A stretch of DNA of 64,000 nt, from contig CAWJJU010000006.1 of NCBI GenBank assembly GCA_963843315.1, positions 1 through 64,000 on the forward strand. Direction: 5' to 3'. The position numbers were made by a program, and so were the translations under genes. This document shows, in pieces, positions 53,997 through 62,285 of the stretch; positions within the stretch are counted from its first letter, which is position 1, and every line of letters begins with the position of its first letter. The notes under the pieces are model-generated. The model made no database searches and was not told where the DNA came from. It was given only the letters and a program-made list of their open reading frames with translations. Source of the DNA: JAWVFM01 sp963843315 (GTDB lineage Bacteria > Actinomycetota > Thermoleophilia > Solirubrobacterales > 70-9).

Positions 53997-54779
53997 TCAG
54001 CCGGAGTGTTCGACCCGGCGTAGGGCGTCCCGGGTCGACTGCGCGAGCTCGGTTCCGTCGAGGTCGACGCCCGGCGGGAGCTCGACGTGAAGGCCGGTGG
54101 ACGGGTCGATGCGCACCCGCGCGCGTCGCGGCCGGCAGCTCAGCACGTGGCCACCGCGCGAGCGGTCCTCGGAGATGAAGTGCAGGTGATAGCCGCCCAC
54201 CTCGATGCCCTCGGCGAAGTCGGGAAAGCGAAAGCCGACCAGCGACCCCCGGACATCGTGGAGCTCGAAGACGTGCTGCTGGGAGACGACCTCCGCGAGC
54301 GGCCTGTACGGAGGTTCCTGCTTCGGCACCGAGCGGGCGCGCACCTCCCTGAACTCGCCGTCGACCCGAACCGCGCATGAGCCAGCCTGGCCCGGCATGT
54401 GCTCCTCGAGGAGCTCCGAGACCTCGCTGCCCGGATCGCCGTCGAGCTCGAACTCGATCGTCGGCTCGAACCACACAGCGACGGCGAACGGGGTCCGCTC
54501 GGTGGCCGCCACCTCGTGGACGTGACCATCGAAGTCGGCGCGATAGAAGCGCCCGTCGAGGGCGATCATCTCCCCGTCGAGTCCGTTCAGCGTGCCAATG
54601 CCCAGATCGCCGTGCTCGGCAAGCTCGCCGAATGTCACGTCCCCAACGTAGGCGCCCTGCAGAAGCGACGCGATCGTCGATGCCTGGAAGAGCACGTGGG
54701 GCGCGTGCTCCGGCGCCAGGTCGGCGTGGCGCAGGGCTTCGACGTGCAGCGCCGTCACGAGCCGCTCGTCCAGCGCCAT
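53997..54779 (-). CDS. budA: Alpha-acetolactate decarboxylase
   Basis: A 260-residue enzyme that decarboxylates (S)-2-acetolactate to (R)-acetoin. VLFQASTIASLLQGAYVGDV, then HGDLGIGTLNGLDGEMIALD with Glu70, PKQEPPYRPLAEVV, and the Zn triad in GGYHLHFISEDRSRGGHVLS (His198, His200, His211) match the family in order and length. The start ATG 54779 gives the full N-terminus. No acetolactate synthase or butanediol dehydrogenase gene is adjacent, so this is an orphan copy. It is convergent with nothing and lies 64 bases upstream of the S15 hydrolase on the same strand. Confidence 0.9.
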   Translation of the reverse strand: MALDERLVTALHVEALRHADLAPEHAPHVLFQASTIASLLQGAYVGDVTFGELAEHGDLGIGTLNGLDGEMIALDGRFYRADFDGHVHEVAATERTPFAVAVWFEPTIEFELDGDPGSEVSELLEEHMPGQAGSCAVRVDGEFREVRARSVPKQEPPYRPLAEVVSQQHVFELHDVRGSLVGFRFPDFAEGIEVGGYHLHFISEDRSRGGHVLSCRPRRARVRIDPSTGLHVELPPGVDLDGTELAQSTRDALRRVEHSG

Positions 54780-54790
54780 ACCGGTTTTGC

Positions 54791-54994
54791 CTACTCGTCT
54801 CGGGGCGTGATCCGGAAGATCGAGACCACCTCTGCCTGGTGAGCCTCGGGGTGAGCGACGTAGGCGCTGGGTCCACCGCCGAACCAGCTCGCGGCCTCGT
54901 TGACGCCGACGAATATCCCCGGGTGGTGGTTCCCGTCGCCGTCCTCGACCCAGACCGGCTGGCCTTCCTTGAATTCCGCGGTGGGCTCGCTCAT
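54791..54994 (-). CDS. Small hypothetical protein with SH3/KOW-like pattern
   Basis: A 67-residue protein from ATG 54994: FKEGQPVWVEDGDGNHHPGI, then FVGVNEAASWFGGGPSAYVA, and HPEAHQAEVVSIFRITPRD. The G-x-x-V-W-V-E-D-x-D-G start suggests a small SH3-like beta barrel. It lies 11 bases upstream of the acetolactate decarboxylase start on the same strand, so the two may be co-transcribed. Function is unknown. Confidence 0.6.
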   Translation of the reverse strand: MSEPTAEFKEGQPVWVEDGDGNHHPGIFVGVNEAASWFGGGPSAYVAHPEAHQAEVVSIFRITPRDE

Positions 54995-55124
54995 CGACCC
55001 AGCCTACCCGTGCGCCCGGGCCGGCCGCCCTTCCAGAAGGGCGCGATGACGATCCGGCGATGATTTCCGAGCCCGTCCACGGTCTGATTGAGTGAAGGTG
55101 AAACGAGACGGAGGAGGCAGATCA

Positions 55125-55862
55125 ATGCCGGAGCATGCAACGGGGACCCGAGAGGAATGGGAGGCGGCTCGCGGGGAGCTCGCGAAGCTCGAGGCCGAGC
55201 AGGCCGAGCGCAATGCGGAGATCAAGAGCAAGCGGCGCGAGCTTCCGTGGGTGCCGGTCGAGAAGGAGTACGTGTTCGATACCGAGGACGGCAAGCGGAC
55301 GCTGGCGGACCTCTTCGACGGACGCTCCCAGCTGCTCGCCTACAACATCATGTTCGGGCCGGACTACTCGAAGGGCGCGTGCCCGGGCTGCACCAGCCTC
55401 GCCGACGGGCTCGACGGGACGCTGGTCCACCTGAACCATGCGGACGTGACCCTGATCTGCTTCTCGCGGGCTCCCATCGACCGCCTTGCCGCCTACAAGG
55501 AGCGGATGGGCTGGCAGTTCCCGTACGTGTCGACCTACGACACCGACTTCCCGTGGGACTTCAAGCTCGCGATGACCTCCGAGCAGGCACAGGGGATCCC
55601 GGAGGTCAAGGAGATGATGGAGAACCCGCCGGGGTGGCTGGCCGAATGGGGCGAGCAGGTCGGCGCCGAGCTGAAGGACGGCCTGCGGGAGGCGCCATCG
55701 TGGATTGCGTTCGCTCGCGAGAACGGCACCGTCTACCACACGTACACGGTCACGGCGCCCGACCCGTTCGTCGCTCCGTACTTCAACTTCCTGCTCGATC
55801 GCACGCCGAAGCCCCAGCCGGACGAGCCCCGCATCTGGCGGAAGGACGAGTACCCGGACTAG
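55125..55862 (+). CDS. DUF899 thioredoxin-like protein, copy 1
   Basis: A 245-residue protein. ATG 55125 is chosen because GGAGG lies at 55111-55115; the in-frame ATG/GTG at 55092 has no such site. It has the DUF899 pattern EWEAARGELAKLEAEQAERN, KEYVFDTEDGKRTLADLFDG, and a redox-like CPGC in GPDYSKGACPGCTSLADGLD. The C-terminal FARENGTVYHTYTVTAPDPF matches the family. DUF899 proteins have a thioredoxin fold and unknown substrates. The next gene is a paralogue 46 bases downstream. Confidence 0.85.
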   Translation: MPEHATGTREEWEAARGELAKLEAEQAERNAEIKSKRRELPWVPVEKEYVFDTEDGKRTLADLFDGRSQLLAYNIMFGPDYSKGACPGCTSLADGLDGTLVHLNHADVTLICFSRAPIDRLAAYKERMGWQFPYVSTYDTDFPWDFKLAMTSEQAQGIPEVKEMMENPPGWLAEWGEQVGAELKDGLREAPSWIAFARENGTVYHTYTVTAPDPFVAPYFNFLLDRTPKPQPDEPRIWRKDEYPD

Positions 55863-55907
55863 GCGCTGTCAGGATCAGATGACGTCGCAGGAGACCGAAG
55901 GAGAGCG

Positions 55908-56651
55908 ATGCCGGAACACAGAATCGGGACGCAGGAGGAGTGGAAGGCCGAGCGGGAGGAGCTGCTCGCGCAGGAGAAGGAGCTCACCCGGCGCAACGAC
56001 GAGCTCGCGCAGAAGCGGCGCGCCCTGCCCTGGGTGGCCGTGGAGAAGGACTACGCCTTCGCCACGGAGACCGGCGAGAAGTCGCTCGAGGAGCTCTTCG
56101 CCGGGCGCTCGCAGCTCGCCATGTACCACTTCATGCTCGGCCCGGAGTACACGACGGGCGGGTGCCCCGTGTGCTCATCGATCGCCGACAACCTCGACCC
56201 GAACGTCGTCCACCTCGCGGCGCGGGACGTGACCCTGATCCTCGTCTCGCGCGCGCCGCTCGAGCGGCTCCTGGAGTACCGGGAGCGGATGGGGTGGACG
56301 ATCGACTGGGTCTCCACCGCGGGCAGCGACTTCAACCGCGACCTCGGCTTCACCCACACCAGAGAGGAGCTGAAGCCGTTCCTGGAAGGTGAGATCCCGC
56401 CCACCGTCGAGCAGAACGCGAAGATGTGCGGCACGGACCCCGGCGGGTATGTGGCCGAGGCCCCGGGACTCAGCGCGTACACCCTGGCGAACGGCACCGT
56501 CTACCGGACATACGTCACCACGGCACGGGGCCTCGAGCCCACGATGGGCTTCTACGCGCTCCTCGACCGGGTCGCCGGCGGGCGCGACGAGGACGGCTCG
56601 CAGCCGTTCTGGCTTCGCCGCCACGACGAGTACTCGCCGACGAGGGCCTAG
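55908..56651 (+). CDS. DUF899 thioredoxin-like protein, copy 2
   Basis: A 247-residue paralogue of the preceding gene: TQEEWKAEREELLAQEKELT, KDYAFATETGEKSLEELFAG and CPVC in PEYTTGGCPVCSSIADNLDP. The CxxC dipeptide differs (PV instead of PG), which would change redox potential. GAAGGAGAGCG upstream of ATG 55908 provides a ribosome site. The two copies are collinear throughout, so this is a tandem duplication with divergence. Confidence 0.85.
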   Translation: MPEHRIGTQEEWKAEREELLAQEKELTRRNDELAQKRRALPWVAVEKDYAFATETGEKSLEELFAGRSQLAMYHFMLGPEYTTGGCPVCSSIADNLDPNVVHLAARDVTLILVSRAPLERLLEYRERMGWTIDWVSTAGSDFNRDLGFTHTREELKPFLEGEIPPTVEQNAKMCGTDPGGYVAEAPGLSAYTLANGTVYRTYVTTARGLEPTMGFYALLDRVAGGRDEDGSQPFWLRRHDEYSPTRA

Positions 56652-56721
56652 CCATCGCGCGTCCGGGGGGAGATACTGCTCGGGCGACACCGCGATCAGA
56701 TCCCAAACGAGGAGAGAGCAG

Positions 56722-57159
56722 ATGAGCGAGGATGCAAAGACGTTCGAGGGTCAGTGCTACTGCGGCGCGGTGACGATCGAGGTCACGGGCAATCCAGAGG
56801 GCGCCGGCTACTGCCACTGCAAGAACTGCCGCAGCTGGTCGGCCGGCCCGGTGAACGCGTTCACGCTCTGGCAGACCGACGCGGTCCGGGTGACCAAGGG
56901 TGAGGACCAGATCGGCGAGTACAACGCGAACGAGCAGAGCTACCGGCAATGGTGCAAGGCCTGCGGCGGCCACCTGCTCACGCGGCACCCGGGGTGGGGG
57001 CTGATCGACGTCTACGCGGCGACGATCCCCGACTTCCCGTTCGAGGCCGGGGTGCACGTGAACTACGAGTCGACCGTGCTGCCCATGAAGGACGGCCTTC
57101 CCAAGATGAGGGACTTTCCCGAGGAGCTGGGCGGGTCGGGCGAGACGCTCCCCGAGTAG
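56722..57159 (+). CDS. GFA/CENP-V-domain zinc protein
   Basis: A 145-residue protein. The domain has GQCYCGAVTIEVTGNPEGAG, YCHCKNCRSWSAGPVNAFTL and WCKACGGHLLTRHPGWGLID, supplying the Cys ligands of the two zinc sites of the GFA (glutathione-dependent formaldehyde-activating) fold. The GSH link to formaldehyde detoxification holds only for a few members; actinobacterial ones lack GSH, so its role is open. AGGAGAGAGCAG lies before ATG 56722. It follows the DUF899 pair on the same strand. Confidence 0.85.
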   Translation: MSEDAKTFEGQCYCGAVTIEVTGNPEGAGYCHCKNCRSWSAGPVNAFTLWQTDAVRVTKGEDQIGEYNANEQSYRQWCKACGGHLLTRHPGWGLIDVYAATIPDFPFEAGVHVNYESTVLPMKDGLPKMRDFPEELGGSGETLPE

Positions 57160-57202
57160 CTCGCGGGCGTCGCTGCCCGCCCCGCTCTTCTAAGTTTGTG
57201 GA

Positions 57203-57796
57203 ATGCCGATCCGCAAGCTTCAAAGCCAGGGCGTTCACCACATCACGATCACCGGGGCCGACCGGCAGACGTCGATCGACTTCTGGGAGGGCGTGCTGGG
57301 GATGCCGTTCGTGTTCGAGCAGCCCAACCTCGACAACGAGTCGGAGAGCCACCTCTACTTCGACCCGGGCGACGGGCGGCTGATCACGGTCTTCACCAAC
57401 GAGGAGCGCAGGGGCGATCCCGAGCGCACGCCCACCGACCCGGGCTGCGTGCACCACCTGGCGTTCGCGGTCTCGAAGGCCACGTTCGACCAGGCGGTGG
57501 AGCGCCTCGACGAGCGCGGCATCGAGCACAGCGGCCCCAAGGACCGCGGGTTCATGGACTCGATCTACTTCAACGATCCGTTCGGCCTGCTGATCGAGCT
57601 GGCCGCGTACCGCTTCGAGCCGCCGGCCGGCCACACCCACGCCGACGTCCTCCTCGAGGCCCACAAGATCAGGGTCGGCCGCGGCGACTACAACATCGCC
57701 CAGATCCACCTCGCCGACGCGATCGAGGCGCTCGCCGAGCGCTCGCGGGTCTCGCTCTCGAGCGACCGGGCGCCCAAGGACCCGTACGGGCGCTAG
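57203..57796 (+). CDS. VOC-family extradiol dioxygenase/glyoxalase-like protein
   Basis: A 197-residue protein. VOC module 1: GVHHITITGADRQTSIDFWE, with the first His; module 2: CVHHLAFAVSKATFDQAVER and DPFGLLIELAAYRFEPPAGH, with His and Glu in the expected metal positions. It resembles bacterial ring-cleaving dioxygenase-like proteins. It starts 44 bases after the GFA gene, and the M20 peptidase start lies four bases after its stop, so they are one operon. Confidence 0.85.
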   Translation: MPIRKLQSQGVHHITITGADRQTSIDFWEGVLGMPFVFEQPNLDNESESHLYFDPGDGRLITVFTNEERRGDPERTPTDPGCVHHLAFAVSKATFDQAVERLDERGIEHSGPKDRGFMDSIYFNDPFGLLIELAAYRFEPPAGHTHADVLLEAHKIRVGRGDYNIAQIHLADAIEALAERSRVSLSSDRAPKDPYGR

Positions 57797-57800
57797 TCGC

Positions 57801-58967
57801 TTGCCCGAGCCGGACCCCCTCCCTTGGGTTCGAGAGCAGGCGGAGCACGCGACCGCCCGCTTCGAACGCGACCTTGCCGCCCTCGTCGCCGTGTCCTCGC
57901 CGAGCGGAGACGTCGAGGGCTTCGAGGAGTGCGCGACCGTCGCCGCCGCGCTTGCGCCCGAGGAGGCAACGGTGGAGCGCCCGCCCAGCTCCTCGCCGGG
58001 CCATGCGCCCGACCTGCTCCTGCGCCTCGAGGGATCCGGCACTCGGCGCCTGCTGCTTGTGGGCCACCTCGACACCGTCCACTCCCACGAGGCCCATCGC
58101 CCGCTCGAGACCGTGGGCGACCGCCTCGCCGGCTCGGGCGCCGTCGACATGAAGGGCGGCGACGTGCTCGCGCTATCGGTCATGCGCGCGCTCGCCGGGC
58201 GCCGAGGCGACTTCGCCGAGGTCGCGCTGCTGCTCGTCTCCGACGAGGAATGGCGGTCGGTCGGGTTCGCGCACGTCGAGCGCTTCGCCGGCTGGGACGC
58301 GTGCCTGTGCTTCGAGGCGGGGGAGACGCTCGACGGCGACGAGGCCGTCGTCGTGCGGCGAAAGGCCGCCGGCACCCTTCGGGTTACCGCCCATGGCCGA
58401 GCGGCCCATTCCGGCTCGGCGCCGGATCGGGGCGCCAACGCGCTGCTCGCACTGGCCGCCTGCGCGCGCATGGTCGCCGACCGCCACAACCCCAAGGGTG
58501 CCGACCGCCTGACGGCCGTGCCGACCATCGTCCGCAGCGGCAACGCTTTCAACGTCGTGCCGGACGCCGGTGAGCTCCTGTGCGACCTGCGAGCGGATCG
58601 TCTCGAGGCGATCGACGCCGTCCGCGCGGGAGTCCCGAGAGAGATCGACGGCGTCCGCCTGGAGCCGGCCCTCCTGCGCTCCTGGCCCGCCATGGACACG
58701 CGCGAGGCGACGGCCGGGCTTCTGAAGAGCGCATCGCGGGCGGCCGGGGTGCCGATCCGCGCGTCGGGCCGCGGCGGGGCGAGCGACGCAAGCCACTTCG
58801 CCTCTGCAATCGAGCTGACCATCGACGGCCTGGGTCCCCGCGGCGGCGGCGCTCACCACCCCGACGAATACGTGCGCACCGCATCCGTCGGGCCGCGCGC
58901 GCGGGTTGCCCATGCCATGGCGCTGGCCGCCCTCGGCGCCGCGGTGCAGGATGGCCTCAGCGGGTAG
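57801..58967 (+). CDS. M20-family metallopeptidase (glutamate carboxypeptidase-like)
   Basis: A 388-residue protein from TTG 57801. M20 motifs are visible: LLLVGHLDTVHSHEAHRPLE (His and Asp), GSGAVDMKGGDVLALSVMRA (bridging Asp), VSDEEWRSVGFAHVE (Glu-Glu) and GAHHPDEYVRTASV (late His). It includes the dimerisation insert GTLRVTAHGRAAHSGSAPDR. It resembles CPG2-type exopeptidases that release C-terminal glutamate or other N-acyl amino acids. Co-transcribed with the VOC gene and possibly the SDR downstream. Confidence 0.88.
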   Translation: MPEPDPLPWVREQAEHATARFERDLAALVAVSSPSGDVEGFEECATVAAALAPEEATVERPPSSSPGHAPDLLLRLEGSGTRRLLLVGHLDTVHSHEAHRPLETVGDRLAGSGAVDMKGGDVLALSVMRALAGRRGDFAEVALLLVSDEEWRSVGFAHVERFAGWDACLCFEAGETLDGDEAVVVRRKAAGTLRVTAHGRAAHSGSAPDRGANALLALAACARMVADRHNPKGADRLTAVPTIVRSGNAFNVVPDAGELLCDLRADRLEAIDAVRAGVPREIDGVRLEPALLRSWPAMDTREATAGLLKSASRAAGVPIRASGRGGASDASHFASAIELTIDGLGPRGGGAHHPDEYVRTASVGPRARVAHAMALAALGAAVQDGLSG

Positions 58968-58976
58968 GAAGTGCTC

Positions 58977-59639
58977 ATGCGAGTTCTCGTGACCGGCGGA
59001 TCGGGCGCCCTCGGCAATGTCTCGATTCCCCTTCTTCGCGACGCCGGGCACACCGTCGAGACGCCGGCGAGGGTCGAGCTCGACCTCTTCGATCCCGAGG
59101 CCGTCGCGGCCGCGGTCGCCGGCAAGGACGCGGTGCTCCACCTCGCCACGCGGATCCCGCCGCCGGAACGCCTGGGCGATCGCGAAGCCTGGCGCGACAC
59201 CGATCGCCTGCGCGCCGAGGCGACGCCCATCCTCGTCGACGCGGCACTGGCGGCGTCGGTCGAGTGGTTCCTGTTCCCGAGCATCGCGTTCGTCTACCCC
59301 GAGAGCGGGGACGTCGACGAGTCGACGCCGGTGGCGGATGACGTGCCGGAGATCCTGCGGTCGGCGCTGGAGGCCGAGCGCCACGTCGCGCGGTTCGACG
59401 GCGACGGCAGGCGCGGCGTCGTCCTGCGCCTGGGGGTGCTCTTTGGGCCGAGCCTCGGCAAGGAGACCCCGAACGAGCATTGGGCTGCCTACGGCGCGAC
59501 CCTCCGGATCGAGGATGCCGGCCGCGCGATCGCCGCCGCCGCCGAGGTCCCGGGCGGCACCTACAACGTCGTCGCCGACGGCGAGCGGGTCTCGAACGAG
59601 CGCTTCAAGGGCGCCGCGGGCTGGCGGCCCGAGGTCTGA
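58977..59639 (+). CDS. NAD-dependent epimerase/dehydratase-like SDR
   Basis: A 220-residue protein from ATG 58977. It has the Rossmann VTGGSGALGNVSIPLLRDAG, LHLATRIPPPERLGDREAW and a FPSIAFVYPESGDV region where YxxxK would lie, but no such Lys is seen, so the catalytic dyad may be missing. It is shorter than typical extended SDRs. An upstream in-frame GTG lies at 58971. It follows the M20 peptidase by ten bases and may be part of the same operon. Function is not assigned. Confidence 0.72.
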   Translation: MRVLVTGGSGALGNVSIPLLRDAGHTVETPARVELDLFDPEAVAAAVAGKDAVLHLATRIPPPERLGDREAWRDTDRLRAEATPILVDAALAASVEWFLFPSIAFVYPESGDVDESTPVADDVPEILRSALEAERHVARFDGDGRRGVVLRLGVLFGPSLGKETPNEHWAAYGATLRIEDAGRAIAAAAEVPGGTYNVVADGERVSNERFKGAAGWRPEV

Positions 59640-59661
59640 TTCCAGCGGCGACCGACCGAGA

Positions 59662-60552
59662 TCAGCGCGGCTGGATCGTGATTCCCTCGGGGCCGGTCAG
59701 CTTGCCGCCGTGCGCGAACACATGGACGTGGCCGCTCTTGGGGTCCACCTTCAAGACCTCGGGGTGCCCGGGGTCGTCGTCGACGACGTAGAGCTTCCCG
59801 TCGAGCCCCATGGCCACGTCGGTGATGCCATCGAACGGCGCGCCGTGCGCGACCGTCTTCACGGCGCCGGTCTTCACGGCGACACGCACTATCGACTGGT
59901 CCGCGAGGGGGAGGTCGATAGCTGCGTAGGCGTGCTTCCCGTTCGGCGACAAAGTGATTCCGTAGGGGTCGTTGATGTCGCCCCGTTGGACCACGAACGT
60001 CTGGTGGCCGGTCTTCACGTTCACCGCGATGACCGCCCCCATGGTGCCCGCGGCGTCGGAGACCAGGAGCTTCTTGTTCGACAGCGCCGCGACACCCAGC
60101 GGCGAGCCGAGCTTGCCACCGGAGGCGACGATGCGGCGCGCGCCCGACTTGGGATCGATCCTGAAGACGACGCCCGCGCCGCTGTCGACCGTGTAGATCT
60201 TGCCGTTGGGCGTGATCGCCACGTCGGTCGGGCCGCGTCCGAAGGGTGCGCCCGACGCGAGCGTTTGCACGCCGCCGGTTCCGACGTTGATCCGGAAGAC
60301 GCCTCCGAAGCTCCCGAATGCGTCGTAGTCGCCCACCACGAGCCGGCCCTTGTCGTCGAAGGCGCCGCTGTCGGGGTTGCTCAGGTGGTGGCCTTGCGCG
60401 ACGACCTTCTGGTGGGCGGACTTGTGACTGATCCGCACGATCTGGCCGTCGCCGGAGTCGCCTATAAAGAGGTCGCCGGGCTTGGCCTGCGCGACCGGCA
60501 CCGCCAGGACGAAGAACACGACGGCGCAAGCGACACGGAGGAGCGATCTCAT
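59662..60552 (-). CDS. Secreted beta-propeller (NHL/SMP-30-like) protein
   Basis: A 296-residue protein from ATG 60552. Signal peptide LLRVACAVVFFVLAVPVAQA; then repeats such as GDLFIGDSGDGQIVRISHKS, GPTDVAITPNGKIYTVDSGA, GVVFRIDPKSGARRIVASGG, DPYGITLSPNGKHAYAAIDL and GITDVAMGLDGKLYVVDDDP, each with the P.G.I/A-x-D-x-NGK pattern of six-bladed propellers. It probably binds a small molecule or peptide. Its start codon overlaps the divergent FUSC start region (CATG at 60550-60553). Confidence 0.82.
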   Translation of the reverse strand: MRSLLRVACAVVFFVLAVPVAQAKPGDLFIGDSGDGQIVRISHKSAHQKVVAQGHHLSNPDSGAFDDKGRLVVGDYDAFGSFGGVFRINVGTGGVQTLASGAPFGRGPTDVAITPNGKIYTVDSGAGVVFRIDPKSGARRIVASGGKLGSPLGVAALSNKKLLVSDAAGTMGAVIAVNVKTGHQTFVVQRGDINDPYGITLSPNGKHAYAAIDLPLADQSIVRVAVKTGAVKTVAHGAPFDGITDVAMGLDGKLYVVDDDPGHPEVLKVDPKSGHVHVFAHGGKLTGPEGITIQPR

Positions 60553-61621
60553 GCGGAGCACCCTAACCGCTGAGGGTGGGAGCAAGGGACGGTTGGGCGG
60601 GCGCTGGGCCCTCCGCGGAGAGCCGATCCCCGCGATCCGCCGAGGCTTCCTCGTCGCCGCGCCGGTTGGCGCGGCCCTCCTCACGGAGCTCGTCTTCGAC
60701 GACGCCGTCGCCGGGGCTGCGGGGACCGCGGCGCTCGTTTGCGGCTTCATCGCCTTCGACGCCCCGGCGCGTGTGCGGGTGCGCTGGCAGCTGTTCTGCG
60801 CGCCGATCGTCGGCATCCTCTCGGCGCTCGGGGTGCTGACCAGCCAGACCGTGCTGACGGCAATCCTGGGCATGGGGATCGTCGCCACGCTGGGCGGCTA
60901 TGCCGTGGCCGTCTCCATGCGTATGGCCGTCGCCGGGCTGTCCATGCTGCTCGCCTTCCTGCTGGCTCAGGGCCTCTGGCTGGAACCAGGCCAAGCTTGG
61001 GAAGCCCTTGCGATCGGCACGGCTGGAGGCGTGATCCAAGCCGGGTGGGCCGCGCTCACCTGGCTGGTCGCCGACCGCGCTCGCGAGCGGCCATTCCGGC
61101 TGGGCGAGGCGGCCGCAGAGGCGCTCGCGAAGGCCCGCGCGGCCCTCGACATCGACCACCCGGCGATGCGACACGCGCTGCGCTTCGGCGCCGGGATGGC
61201 GATCGGCGTGGCGATCTACCGGCTGGGCGGATTCCACGACCACGGCTACTGGGTGCCGTTGACGGTCCTCTTCGTGCTCAAGCCAGACGCCGATCAAACC
61301 GCCGAGCGAGTGGCGATGCGAGCGGCCGGCACGGTCATGGGACTGGTCTTCGCCACCGGCCTCGCCGAGGTCCTGAGCAACGACGTCGTCCCCAGCACGA
61401 TCGTGTTGACCATCGCGGCGGCGCTCGCCTTCGCCCTGCTGGCGGTCCAGTACGCGCTCTTCACGACGGCGATCACGGTCTACGTCGTGCTGCTCACCGA
61501 CACCCTCGGCTCGGAGCCCTTCGACTCCGCCGGGGAGCGCGCCCTGGGGACGGTGCTCGGGATCCTCGTCGCCCTGCTGGCATTCCGGCTCTTCGGGGAG
61601 CGGCGGCGCGCCCCGGCGTAG
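60551..61621 (+). CDS. FUSC-family membrane transporter
   Basis: A 356-residue protein from ATG 60551 with two blocks of hydrophobic segments: AAPVGAALLTELVFDDAVAG, LFCAPIVGILSALGVLTSQT and MLLAFLLAQGLWLEPGQAWE, then an amphipathic cytoplasmic linker, then FGAGMAIGVAIYRLGGFHDH, GYWVPLTVLFVLKPDADQTA and VYVVLLTDTLGSEPF. The YWVPLTVLFVLKPD motif is the FUSC signature (aromatic acid exporter AaeB-like). It exports small organic acids or is of unknown substrate. A TTG at 60593, preceded by AAGGGA, is an alternative start that would leave room for promoters in the divergent spacer. Confidence 0.87.
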   Translation: MRSTLTAEGGSKGRLGGRWALRGEPIPAIRRGFLVAAPVGAALLTELVFDDAVAGAAGTAALVCGFIAFDAPARVRVRWQLFCAPIVGILSALGVLTSQTVLTAILGMGIVATLGGYAVAVSMRMAVAGLSMLLAFLLAQGLWLEPGQAWEALAIGTAGGVIQAGWAALTWLVADRARERPFRLGEAAAEALAKARAALDIDHPAMRHALRFGAGMAIGVAIYRLGGFHDHGYWVPLTVLFVLKPDADQTAERVAMRAAGTVMGLVFATGLAEVLSNDVVPSTIVLTIAAALAFALLAVQYALFTTAITVYVVLLTDTLGSEPFDSAGERALGTVLGILVALLAFRLFGERRRAPA

Positions 61622-61649
61622 CGCGTGTCTGCCGTCGTGACTCGCGACG

Positions 61650-62195
61650 CTAGCCGTGGAGAGCGCTCGAGGCTTCGACGATCTCCGCGCGCATGTTGCG
61701 CTCCATCATCTCGAGGGCCGCGTCGCCCAGTTCAGGGATGATCGGGCAGACGGCGTCGCGGGGGACCCGGATCGCGAAGCCGCGGATGTACGCGTCGAGC
61801 GCGGAGTAGAGGACGCACTGCTCGGTCACCTGGCCGGCCAGCACCACGGTCTCGATGTCGCGCTCGCTCAGCAGGTGGTGTAGAGCCGAGCTGTAGAACG
61901 CCGAGTGGCGCACCTTCTGGACGAAGAGCGAGCCCTTCGGCGGCAGGATCGGCTCGACCAGCTCGGGGCGGCGCCCGTTCATCGCGTTGTCGCCGATGTC
62001 CTTTGACGTCGCGGTGAAATCCTCGTAGTTGTCGTTGACGTAGACGAGGTCGGTGTCGTCGCCTGCGTCGCGAGCGGTCTCGACCAGCTCGCGCACGGCG
62101 TCGATTCGCTGGGCGACCTGCTCCGCGAGCTCATCGGAGTCCTCGTGGTCGTACGGGTTCAGCATGTCGATGACGGTCACGGCGGTCCTTCCCAT
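61650..62195 (-). CDS. Isochorismatase-family hydrolase
   Basis: A 181-residue cysteine hydrolase. The catalytic triad is visible: Asp10 in VTVIDMLNPYD, Lys94 in VQKVRHSAFYSS and Cys127 in LAGQVTEQCVLYSALDAYIR. LVYVNDNYEDF fits the family. Nicotinamidase is one possible function and would suit the divergent nadE neighbour, but the nicotinamidase metal-binding DxH pattern is not clearly visible, so isochorismatase-like is safer. Start ATG 62195. Confidence 0.85.
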   Translation of the reverse strand: MGRTAVTVIDMLNPYDHEDSDELAEQVAQRIDAVRELVETARDAGDDTDLVYVNDNYEDFTATSKDIGDNAMNGRRPELVEPILPPKGSLFVQKVRHSAFYSSALHHLLSERDIETVVLAGQVTEQCVLYSALDAYIRGFAIRVPRDAVCPIIPELGDAALEMMERNMRAEIVEASSALHG

Positions 62196-62285
62196 GTGCG
62201 AAGGGTTACCTCCCCGGCGGCTCGCAAACCCGATCTGGGACGTTCCGGTCACGGTTTGGACCGGCTTGCAGGCAAACTGGGGCTG

